DNA of 64,000 nt. Origin: Mesostigma viride. Lineage: Eukaryota; Streptophyta; Mesostigmatophyceae; Mesostigmatales; Mesostigmataceae. The notes beneath the pieces were generated by a model that searched no databases, was not told the origin of the DNA, and saw only the letters and a program-made list of their open reading frames with translations. The stretch covers positions 958,050 through 1,022,049 of the forward strand of contig RPFO01000127.1 in the NCBI GenBank assembly GCA_009746045.1, given 5' to 3'. Positions 12,801 through 24,800 of this stretch are shown here, in pieces; the stretch's first letter is position 1; every line of letters begins with the position of its first letter. The position numbers and the translations under genes were made by a program.

Positions 12801-15800
12801 TTTGCTTGCTCTGCCCCCACGGCTTTTTCGGCCCCACTTTGCTTGCTCTGCCGCGCTTGACGTGTTGTGCCCCACTTTGCTTGTTCTTCCGCGCTTGACG
12901 TGTTGAGCCCCACTTTGCTTGCTCTGCCGCGCTTGACGTGTTCTGCCCCACTTTGCTTGCTCTGCCACGCTTGACGTGTTGTGCCCCACTTTGCTTGCTC
13001 TGCCGCGCTTGACGTGTTCTGCCCCACTTTGCTTGCTCTGCCACGCTTGACGTGTTGTGCCCCACTTTGCTTGTTCTTCCGCGCTTGACGTGTTCTGCCC
13101 CACTTTGCTTGCTCTGCCGCGCTTGACGTGTTCTGCCCCACTTTGCTTGCTCTGCCGCGCTTGACGTGTTCTGCCCCACTTTGCTTGCTCTGCCACGCTT
13201 GACGTGTTGTGCCCCACTTTGCTTGCTCTGCCGCGCTTGACGTGTTGTGCCCCACTTTGCTTGCTCTGCCGCGCTTGACGTGTTGTGCCCCACTTGGCTT
13301 GCTCTGCCGCGCTTGACGTGTTCTGCCCCACTTTGCTTGCTCTGCCACGCTTGACGTGTTGTGCCCCACTTTGCTTGTTCTTCCGCGCTTGACGAGTTCT
13401 GCCCCACTTTGCTTGCTCTGCCACGCTTGACGTGTTGTGCCCCACTTTGCTTGCTCTTCCGCGCTTGACGTGTTGTGCCCCACTTTGCTTGCTCTGCCGC
13501 GCTTGACGTGTTCTGCCCCACTTTGCTTGCTCTGCCACGCTTGACGTGTTCTGCCCCACTTTGCTTGCTCTGCCACGCTTGACGTGTTGAGCCCCACTTT
13601 GCTTGTTCTTCCACACTTGACGTGTTGTGCCCCACTTTGCTTGCTCTGCCGCGCTTGACGTGTTCTGCCCCACTTTGCTTGTTCTTCCACACTTGACGTG
13701 TTCTGCCCCACTTTGCTTGCTCTGCCACGCTTGACGTGTTCTGCCCCACTTTGCTTGTTCTTCCACACTTGACGTGTTGTGCCCCACTTTGCTTGCTCTG
13801 CCACGCTTGACGTGTTGTGCCCCACTTTGCTTGCTCTGCCGCGCTTGACGTGTTCTGCCCCACTTTGCTTGTTCTTCCACACTTGACGTGTTCTGCCCCA
13901 CTTTGCTTGCTCTGCCGCGCTTGACGTGTTCTGCCCCACTTTGCTTGTTCTTCCACACTTGACGTGTTGTGCCCCACTTTGCTTGCTCTGCCACGCTTGA
14001 CGTGTTGTGCCCCACTTTGCTTGCTCTGCCGCGCTTGACGTGTTGTGCCCCACTTTGCTTGTTCTTCCGCGCTTGACGTGTTCTGCCCCACTTTGCTTGT
14101 TCTTCCGCGCTTGACGTGTTCTGCCCCACTTTGCTTGCTCTGCCGCGCTTGACGTGTTCTGCCCCACTTTGCTTGCTCTGCCGCGCTTGACTTGTTGTGC
14201 CCCACTTTGCTTGCTCTGCCGCGCTTGACGTGTTGAGCCCCACTTTGCTTGCTCTGCCGCGCTTGACGTGTTCTGCCCCACTTTGCTTGCTCTGCCGCGC
14301 TTGACGTGTTCTGCCCCACTTTGCTTGTTCTTCCGCGCTTGACGTGTTCTGCCCCACTTTGCTTGCTCTGCCGCGCTTGACGTGTTGAGCCCCACTTTGC
14401 TTGCTCTGCCGCGCTTGACGTGTTGTGCCCCACTTTGCTTGTTCTTCCGCGCTTGACGTGTTCTGCCCCACTTTGCTTGTTCTTCCGCGCTTGACGTGTT
14501 CTGCCCCACTTTGCTTGTTCTTCCGCGCTTGACGTGTTCTGCCCCACTTTGCTTGCTCTGCCACGCTTGACGTGTTCTGCCCCACTTTGCTTGCTCTGCC
14601 CCCACGGCTTTTTCGGCCCCACTTTGCTTGCTCTGCCGCGCTTGACGTGTTGTGCCCCACTTTGCTTGTTCTTCCACACTTGACGTGTTCTGCCCCACTT
14701 TGCTTGCTCTGCCGCGCTTGACGTGTTGTGCCCCACTTTGCTTGCTCTGCCGCGCTTGACGTGTTGTGCCCCACTTTGCTTGTTCTTCCACACTTGACGT
14801 GTTCTGCCCCACTTTGCTTGCTCTGCCGCGCTTGACGTGTTGTGCCCCACTTTGCTTGCTCTGCCGCGCTTGACTTGTTGTGCCCCACTTTGCTTGCTCT
14901 GCCGCGCTTGACGTGTTGAGCCCCACTTTGCTTGCTCTGCCGCGCTTGACGTGTTGTGCCCCACTTTGCTTGCTCTGCCACGCTTGACGTGTTGTGCCCC
15001 ACTTTGCTTGCTCTGCCGCGCTTGACGTGTTGAGCCCCACTTTGCTTGTTCTTCCACACTTGACGTGTTGTGCCCCACTTTGCTTGCTCTGCCACGCTTG
15101 ACGTGTTGTGCCCCACTTTGCTTGTTCTTCCGCGCTTGACGTGTTCGGCCCCACTTTGCTTGCTCTGCCACGCTTGACGTGTTGTGCCCCACTTTGCTTG
15201 TTCTGCCGCGCTTGACGTGTTGTGCCCCACTTTGCTTGCTCTGCCGCGCTTGACGTGTTCTGCCCCACTTTGCTTGCTCTGCCGCGCTTGACGTGTTGTG
15301 CCCCACTTTGCTTGTTCTTCCGCGCTTGACGTGTTGAGCCCCACTTTGCTTGCTCTGCCACGCTTGACGTGTTCTGCCCCACTTTGCTGGCTCTGCCACA
15401 CTTGACGTGTTCTGCCCCACTTTGCTTGCTCTGCCACGCTTGACGTGTTGTGCCCCACTTTGCTTGTTCTGCCGCGCTTGACGTGTTGTGCCCCACTTTG
15501 CTTGCTCTGCCGCGCTTGACGTGTTCTGCCCCACTTTGCTTGCTCTGCCGCGCTTGACGTGTTGTGCCCCACTTTGCTTGCTCTGCCACGCTTGACGTGT
15601 TGTGCCCCACTTTGCTTGCTCTGCCACGCTTGACTTGTTGTGCCCCACTTTGCTTGCTCTGCCACGCTTGACGTGTTCGGCCCCACTTTGCTTGCTCTGC
15701 CGCGCTTGACGTGTTGTGCCCCACTTTGCTTGCTCTGCCGCGCTTGACGTGTTGTGCCCCACTTGGCTTGCTCTGCCACGCTTGACGTGTTCTGCCCCAC

Positions 15801-18800
15801 TTTGCTGGCTCTGCCGCGCTTGACGTGTTCGGCCCCACTTTGCTGGCTCTGCCGCGCTTGACGTGTTGTGCCCCACTTTGCTTGCTCTGCCACGCTTGAC
15901 GTGTTGAGCCCCACTTTGCTTGCTCTGCCACGCTTGACGTGTTGAGCCCCACTTTGCTTGTTCTGCCGCGCTTGACGTGTTGTGCCCCACTTTGCTTGCT
16001 CTGCCGCGCTTGACGTGTTGAGCCCCACTTTGCTTGCTCTGCCACGCTTGACGTGTTGAGCCACCATATTCTGCCCCGTTCCGTGGCCTTTCTTTATCCA
16101 ATGTGGGCCCCTTATTCTTGATCCAATGTGGGCCCCTTATTCTTGATCCAATGTGGGCCCCTTATTCTTGATCCAATGTGGGCCCCTTATTCTTGATCCA
16201 ATGTGGGCCCCTTATTCTTGATCCAATGTGGGCCCCTTATTCTTGATCCAATGTGGGCCCCTCATTCTTGATCCAATGTGGGCCCTTTATTCTTGATCCA
16301 ATGTGGGCCCCTTATTCTTGATCCAATGTGGGCCCTTTATTCTTGATCCAATGTGGGCCCCTTATTCTTGATCCAATGTGGGCCCCTTATTCTTGATCCA
16401 ATGTGGGCCCCTTATTCTTGATCCAATGTGGGCCCCTTATTCTTGATCCAATGTGGGCCCTTATTCTTGATCCAATGTGGGCCCCTTATTCTTGATCCAA
16501 TGTGGGCCCCTTATTCTTGATCCAATGTGGGCCCCTTATTCTTGATCCAATGTGGGCCCCTTATTCTTGATCCAATGTGGGCCCCTTATTCTTGATCCAA
16601 TGTGGGCCCCTTATTCTTGATCCAATGTGGGCCCCTTATTCTTGATCCAATGTGGGCCCCTCATTCTTGATCGAATATGGACCCCTTATTCTGCCCCCCT
16701 CAACTCATCCACCCCCCTCGTGCTGCCTCTGAATTCCGACCCCTCTTATTCCCTCCACCGGGCGTCATGAACGAATTGATCTTTCCACCCTATGTTTCCT
16801 ACCCCACCACACCAGGACCAATCCTTCCTCCTGTTGCGTGCCATGTCCAGCTCCCTGCGTGTGCGCCTGATGGCGGCCGGTCTGCCCCTCCTGACCGAAC
16901 GCATCGCGAAAGAGCGCGTGGTAGCGGTGGTGGAGAGCACCGGGATGGCGTTTCGCCTCCAGGTGACGTTGCAGATGCCAGATCAACGGGGGGGCAGGGC
17001 CGCCCGTGCGACAGCAAATGGGGGGAAGCCAGGGGGAGGCCGTGCTGTCGGGGGGGGGGCTGGTGGTAATGAGGCCGCCTCTGCTGCTGGTGCCATTTCT
17101 GGCTCTGACGCAGCCGTGGCTGGCATTGCTGCCATCAGCGCTGCTGCTGCTGGTGGCAGTGCTGCTGCTGCGGCCACTGCCGCTGCCAGCGCTGGCTCTG
17201 CTGCTGCTGCTGGCACGGCTGCTGGTGCGACAACAGGCAGAGCTCACGCAACCACAGGAGCAGCTGTCCACGCAGCCCCTCCTGTGTCCACGGCTACTGC
17301 AGGGATGAGGGGAGCGGACCATGGGGCCCCAGGCGAGCGTACCCCCGAGGATGACTGGATGCCTCTCTGCGTGTTGGTGCATCACCGCGTGGACTTGGGA
17401 GATCCGGACCTGCTGGCGTCGCTGTCGCGCGCCTTTCGACTGCTCAAGCCGCAGAAGGCCACGGGGTTTGTCGTGCCGGAGCCGGCGTACCGAGGCCTGC
17501 AGGATGTGGGGGGGATCCACCGACTGGTGCGTGTTCTGGGTAGAATGGGAGTATGGTTCGGTAGTAAATTGGACGGCAGTATGTGGGGGGATGCACCAGC
17601 TGGTGCGTGGATTGGGTTAGCTGGAACAGGATCATCATCATCATCATGTCTTGAGAAGCTGGTCTTTAGGATGGGGGGGCAGGCATTCGGCCGCTGAGTT
17701 AACTTCGTGTGTGGTGCCCTCTACGTTGTGAGAGTGCCTGTTATCAGAGTAGGTACCTTGAAGTGGTGGTAGTTCTATCGCTAGGACGACGATGCAATTA
17801 AAGGAATACCAACCTCAGGCAGGTGCCACCTTGGGAGGTAGAGGGAAACTATCCTGTGGGGAGGCTGCCTGAACTGGACATGGAGGCTAGCATGACTCGC
17901 CACACACTTCACTCTTTGTGTAGCTCAAACGTTGGTATGGCTATTGTTATTATTACTATTATTTTTCTATTAGTATTGGTATTATTATTGGTATTTTGTG
18001 CAGCTCAAATGTTGTTATGGTTCAGCATTAACTCGCGGTGTTATGCCAGGATTGTGATGGGTTGGTCGCCTTGCATCTTCTTCTGGTGGGTTGCCTGGTT
18101 TAGGCCCTGGCACCCCGTTTACTGCTGCCCTTAAGCTGAATGGTTACGTGCATTTTCATTCTAGCCTGATTTCCATTTGGAAATATGGAGGCTGATTGGG
18201 TCCAAATGAAGCGATAGCTTTTTAAAGGGAATCCAGGCATTAGTACACAGACCATCTTTAGTCACTTTCTTTGTGAGTTTGTAATGTTTATTTTGGTGTG
18301 CGGCAGGGGTTGTGGGGTGATGGACTAACGCTTTTTGAGACATCTGCCCGTAGGCAACCCACAATCGTGGGTGGTCACTGTTCCTACATGGTCATTGTTG
18401 CTACATGGTAAATTTCTGTGCTACATATATAGTGTATGGTCCCGCTGAGTGGCACCGTCCCTAGCCATTTTAGTGTCTTCTGTTCGTGTTATCTTGTTGA
18501 TTAAGCTCGTGTATCCACACACAGAAAACTTGAGTAGTAGCAGAGTAGTAATGACCCTAGCAATTCCTGACCTGGTTTCTCCAGCACTGTGGCACTAGGG
18601 CTTTAGAACCCCTGTGCCATTTTCAATGCTTAGTTGGCTCCTGCCTCCTCACGTTCATCCCACGAGGCGCATGTGCTGGTGTCTGTGGCCCCATCACCAT
18701 CCCTGGCAGGTATCTGACCCTGTACGGAAGAAGAGGAAAAACTACTACAAGCGCAAGCGCATGGTGCCCGCAGGCCTTGGGGATGCCGACCCTCATTTGA

Positions 18801-21800
18801 GTGCGGCATGCCACGGGGACGCGGTGAGGACGGCGGGGCCACATGGTGCATGTGGGGGTGGTCAATATGGGCGTATGCATCTTGGGGTGTCAACCGGAAG
18901 AAATGGATGGGTTTGCGAAATGCGTTGGATTGACCTGCGTGGTCTGACTGGCCGTAGGGGGGTGTCGATAAGGGCATCAGGACATAAGGGCATGTCTGTC
19001 AGGGGGGCTGCTGGCTGCCTGCCTGGCACGTGCACGTTTGGCGACCCTCTTGCGGCGATCCGCTGTGTATGCACATGCTGCCCTTTGCCATGAAGCGCAG
19101 GGCATGGTGCTTGTAGTCTGGGCCCACGTGGTGCGGCTGGGCTATGTGTGGCATGGGCACATGCGGCTGGGCTATGTGTGGCATGGGCACATGGTATGGG
19201 TGTGCCAACTTGGTCACGCTTCCCTGACTCACATTGTGTTACCCACCTCGACCTCTGCAGAGGCATGTTTGTGGCCGGTTACACCACGGCAGGTTGTGCT
19301 GATCGCCAGCCGCGTATATTCCAGTGTGGCCGAATTATTGAGTACATTCATACTCAATTTAGGCCACTGTGCCGTTTGGCCACCGCTTGGCTTTCGCGGG
19401 GAGGGGGGAAGGGGAGGGGAGGGCCACACATGACCATTTGCTTGTCTGTCGCCTTGGGCAGTCTTGATACATGACACTTGCGCTTCTCATGGTTTGACGT
19501 GGTTCTTCCATGCTCGTCCTGTCATCTGGCTCAAGATACCCCAGGGCACCCTCCAAGCAGCGGCACGGCCCACGAAAAGGTACCTGGTGTACGCCGCGCA
19601 TGTAGATGCATACTTGTCGCGCGCCGCTGAGCGCAGATGCATACACAAGCACTGGTGATCGTGGCAAATGCCATGAAGCAGACGTAGTAACTTCCTTCCT
19701 TTAGGCACTGCACATAGGACCTGCCCTGGGTAAACTGCCGCGGACCAGAACAATTGGGATGGCACAGGGTTGAGGAGTTCTCGTGCGTGGAACAAGAAGA
19801 ATGATGGCGCAGGGTTGAGGAGTTCTCGTGCGTGGAACAAGAAGAGTGATGGCACAGGGTTGAGGAGTTCTCGTGCGTGGAACAAGAAGAATGATGGCAC
19901 AGGGTTGAGGAGTTCTCGTGCGTGGAACAAGAAGAGTGATGGCACAGGGTTGAGGAGTTCTCGTGCGTGGAACAAGAAGAGTGATGGCACAGGGTTGAGG
20001 AGTTCTCGTGCGTGGAACAAGAAGAGTGATGGCACAGGGTTGAGGAGTTCTCGTGCGTGGAACAAGAAGAGTGATGGCGCAGGGTTGAGGAGTTCTCGTG
20101 CGTGGAACAAGAAGAGTGATGGCGCAGGGTTGAGGAGTTCTCGTGAGCGGAACAAGAAGAGTGATGGCACAGGGTTGAGGAGTTCTCGTGAGTGGAACAA
20201 GAAGAGTGATGGCGCAGGGTTGAGGAGTTCTCGTGCGTGGAACAAGAAGAGTGATGGCACAGGGTTGAGGAGTTCTCGTGCGTGGAACAAGGAGAATGAT
20301 GGCGCAGGGTTGAGGAGTTCTCGTGCGTGGAACAAGAAGAGTGATGGCACAGGGTTGAGGAGTTCTCGTGCGTGGAACAAGAAGAGTGATGGCACAGGGT
20401 TGAGGAGTTCTCGTGCGCGGAACAAGAAGAGTGATGGCACAGGGTTGAGGAGTTCTCGTGCGTGGAACAAGAAGAGTGATGGCGCAGGGTTGAGGAGTTC
20501 TCGTGCGTGGAACAAGAAGAGTGATGGCACAGGGTTGAGGAGTTCTCGTGCGTGGAACAAGAAGAGTGATGGCACAGGGTTGAGGAGTTCTCGTGCGTGG
20601 AACAAGGAGAATGATGGCGCAGGGTTGAGGAGTTCTCGTGCGTGGAACAAGAAGAATGATGGCACAGGGTTGAGGAATTCTCGTGCGTGGAACAAGAAGA
20701 GTGATGGCACAGGGTTGAGGAGTTCTCGTGCGTGGAACAAGGAGAATGATGGCGCAGGGTTGAGGAGTTCTCGTGCGTGGAACAAGAAGAATGATGGCAC
20801 AGGGTTGAGGAGTTCTCGTGTGTGGAACAAGAAGAATGATGGCACAGGGTTGAGGAGTTCTCGTGAGCGGAACAAGAAGAGTGATGGCACAGGGTTGAGG
20901 AGTTCTCGTGTGTGGAACAAGAAGAGTGATGGCACAGGGTTGAGGAGTTCTCGTGAGCGGAACAAGAAGAGTGATGGCACAGGGTTGAGGAGTTCTCGTG
21001 CGTGGAACAAGAAGAATGATGGCACAGGGTTGAGGAATTCTCGTGCGTGGAACAAGAAGAGTGATGGCACAGGGTTGAGGAGTTCTCGTGCGTGGAACAA
21101 GAAGAATGATGGCGCAGGGTTGAGGAGTTCTCGTGCGTGGAACAAGAAGAGTGATGGCACAGGGTTGAGGAGTTCTCGTGCGTGGAACAAGAAGAATGAT
21201 GGCGCAGGGTTGAGGAGTTCTCGTGCGTGGAACAAGAAGAGTGATGGCGCAGGGTTGAGGAGTTCTCGTGCGTGGAACAAGGAGAATGATGGCGCAGGGT
21301 TGAGGAGTTCTCGTGAGCGGAACAAGAAGAGTGATGGCACAGGGTTGAGGAGTTCTCGTGAGCGGAACAAGAAGAGTGATGGCACAGGGTTGAGGAGTTC
21401 TCGTGTGTGGAACAAGAAGAATGATGGCACAGGGTTGAGGAGTTCTCGTGCGTGGAACAAGAAGAGTGATGGCACAGGGTTGAGGAGTTCTCGTGCGTGG
21501 AACAAGAAGAGTGATGGCACAGGGTTGAGGAGTTCTCGTGCGTGGAACAAGAAGAGTGATGGCGCAGGGTTGAGGAGTTCTCGTGCGTGGAACAAGAAGA
21601 GTGATGGCACAGGGTTGAGGAGTTCTCGTGCGTGGAACAAGAAGAGTGATGGCACAGGGTTGAGGAGTTCTCGTGCGTGGAACAAGGAGAATGATGGCGC
21701 AGGGTTGAGGAGTTCTCGTGCGTGGAACAAGAAGAATGATGGCACAGGGTTGAGGAGTTCTCGTGCGTGGAACAAGAAGAATGATGGCGCAGGGTTGAGG

Positions 21801-24800
21801 AGTTCTCGTGCGTGGAACAAGAAGAGTGATGGCGCAGGGTTGAGGAGTTCTCGTGCGTGGAACAAGAAGAGTGATGGCGCAGGGTTGAGGAGTTCTCGTG
21901 CGTGGAACAAGAAGAGTGATGGCGCAGGGTTGGGGAGTTCTCGTGCGTGGAACAAGAAGAGTGATGGCACAGGGTTGAGGAGTTCTCGTGCGTGGAACAA
22001 GAAGAGTGATGGCACAGGGTTGAGGAGTTCTCGTGCGTGGAACAAGAAGAGTGATGGCACAGGGTTGAGGAGTTCTCGTGCGTGGAACAAGAAGAATGAT
22101 GGCACAGGGTTGAGGAGTTCTCGTGCGTGGAACAAGAAGAGTGATGGCACAGGGTTGAGGAGTTCTCGTGCGTGGAACAAGAAGAATGATGGCACAGGGT
22201 TGAGGAGTTCTCGTGCGTGGAACAAGAAGAGTGATGGCGCAGGGTTGAGGAGTTCTCGTGCGTGGAACAAGAAGAGTGATGGCACAGGGTTGAGGAGTTC
22301 TCGTGCGTGGAACAAGAAGAGTGATGGCACAGGGTTGAGGAGTTCTCGTGCGTGGAACAAGAAGAATGATGGCACAGGGTTGAGGAGTTCTCGTGCGTGG
22401 AACAAGAAGAGTGATGGCACAGGGTTGAGGAGTTCTCGTGCGTGGAACAAGAAGAATGATGGCACAGGGTTGAGGAGTTCTCGTGCGTGGAACAAGAAGA
22501 GTGATGGCACAGGGTTGAGGAGTTCTCGTGCGTGGAACAAGAAGAGTGATGGCACAGGGTTGAGGAGTTCTCGTGCGCGGAACAAGAAGAGTGATGGCAC
22601 AGGGTTGAGGAGTTCTCGTGAGTGGAACAAGGAGAGTGATGGCACAGGGTTGAGGAGTTCTCGTGAGCGGAACAAGAAGAATGATGGCACAGGGTTGAGG
22701 AGTTCTCGTGCGTGGAACAAGAAGAGTGATGGCACAGGGTTGAGGAGTTCTCGTGCGCGGAACAAGAAGAGTGATGGCACAGGGTTGAGGAGTTCTCGTG
22801 CGTGGAACAAGAAGAGTGATGGCACAGGGTTGAGGAGTTCTCGTGTGTGGAACAAGAAGAGTGATGGCACAGGGTTGAGGAGTTCTCGTGCGTGGAACAA
22901 GGAGAATGATGGCACAGGGTTGAGGAGTTCTCGTGCGTGGAACAAGAAGAGTGATGGCACAGGGTTGAGGAGTTCTCGTGTGTGGAACAAGAAGAGTGAT
23001 GGCACAGGGTTGAGGAGTTCTCGTGCGTGGAACAAGGAGAATGATGGCACAGGGTTGAGGAGTTCTCGTGCGTGGAACAAGAAGAGTGATGGCACAGGGT
23101 TGAGGAGTTCTCGTGCGTGGAACAAGAAGAGTGATGGCACAGGGTTGAGGAGTTCTCGTGCGTGGAACAAGAAGAGTGATGGCACAGGGTTGAGGAGTTC
23201 TCGTGCGTGGAACAAGAAGAATGATGGCACAGGGTTGAGGAGTTCTCGTGCGTGGAACAAGAAGAGTGATGGCACAGGGTTGAGGAGTTCTCGTGCGTGG
23301 AACAAGAAGAGTGATTGCACAGGGTTGAGGAGTTCTCGTGCGTGGAACAAGAAGAATGATGGCACAGGGTTGAGGAGTTCTCGTGCGTGGAACAAGAAGA
23401 GTGATGGCACAGGGTTGAGGAATTCTCGTGAGGAGTTCTCGTGCGTGGAACAAGAAGAGTGATGGCACAGGGTTGAGGAGTTCTCGTGCGTGGAACAAGA
23501 AGAATGATGGCGCAGGGTTGAGGAGTTCTCGTGCGTGGAACAAGAAGAGTGATGGCACAGGGTTGAGGAGTTCTCGTGCGTGGAACAAGAAGAGTGATGG
23601 CACAGGGTTGAGGAGTTCTCGTGCGTGGAACAAGAAGAATGATGGCGCAGGGTTGAGGAGTTCTCGTGCGTGGAACAAGAAGAGTGATGGCACAGGGTTG
23701 AGGAGTTCTCGTGCGTGGAACAAGAAGAATGATGGCGCAGGGTTGAGGAGTTCTCGTGCGTGGAACAAGAAGAGTGATGGCACAGGGTTGAGGAATTCTC
23801 GTGCGCGGAACAAGAAGAATGATGGCACAGGGTTGAGGAGTTCTCGTGCGTGGAACAAGAAGAGTGATGGCACAGGGTTGAGGAATTCTCGTGCGTGGAA
23901 CAAGGAGAATGATGGCACAGGGTTGAGGAGTTCTCGTGCGTGGAACAAGAAGAGTGATGGCGCAGGGTTGAGGAGTTCTCGTGTGTGGAACAAGAAGAGT
24001 GATGGCACAGGGTTGAGGAGTTCTCGTGCGTGGAACAAGGAGAATGATGGCGCAGGGTTGAGGAGTTCTCGTGCGTGGAACAAGAAGAGGGATGGCGCAG
24101 GGTTGAGGAGTTCTCGTGCGTGGAACAAGAAGAGTGATGGCACATGGTTGAGGAGTTCTCGTGCGTGGAACAAGGAGAATGATGGCACAGGGTTGAGGAG
24201 TTCTCGTGCGTGGAACAAGGAGAATGATGGCACAGGGTTGAGGAGTTCTCGTGAGCGGAACAAGAAGAGTGATGGCACAGGGTTGAGGAGTTCTCGTGCG
24301 TGGAACAAGAAGAGTGATGGCACAGGGTTGAGGAGTTCTCGTGCGTGGAACAAGAAGAGTGATGGCACAGGGTTGAGGAGTTCTCGTGCGTGGAACAAGA
24401 AGAGTGAGGGCACAGGGTTGAGGAGTTCTCGTGCGTGGAACAAGAAGAGTGATGGCACAGGGTTGAGGAGTTCTCGTGCGTGGAACAAGAAGAGTGATGG
24501 CGCAGGGTTGAGGAGTTCTCGTGCGTGGAACAAGAAGAGTGATGGCACAGGGTTGGGGAGTTCTCGTGCGTGGAACAAGAAGAGTGATGGCACAGGGTTG
24601 AGGAGTTCTCGTGCGTGGAACAAGAAGAATGATGGCACAGGGTTGAGGAATTCTCGTGCGTGGAACAAGGAGAATGATGGCGCAGGGTTGAGGAGTTCTC
24701 GTGCGTGGAACAAGAAGAGTGATGGCGCAGGGTTGAGGAGTTCTCGTGCGCGGAACAAGAAGAGTGATGGCACAGGGTTGAGGAGTTCTCGTGCGTGGAA

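Noticed and set aside
6008-16101. Three minus-strand frames of more than 3,300 codons
   Set aside because: All are generated by a stop-free 38-bp satellite and share its period. Family exons of a plus-strand gene flank the array, so it is intronic.
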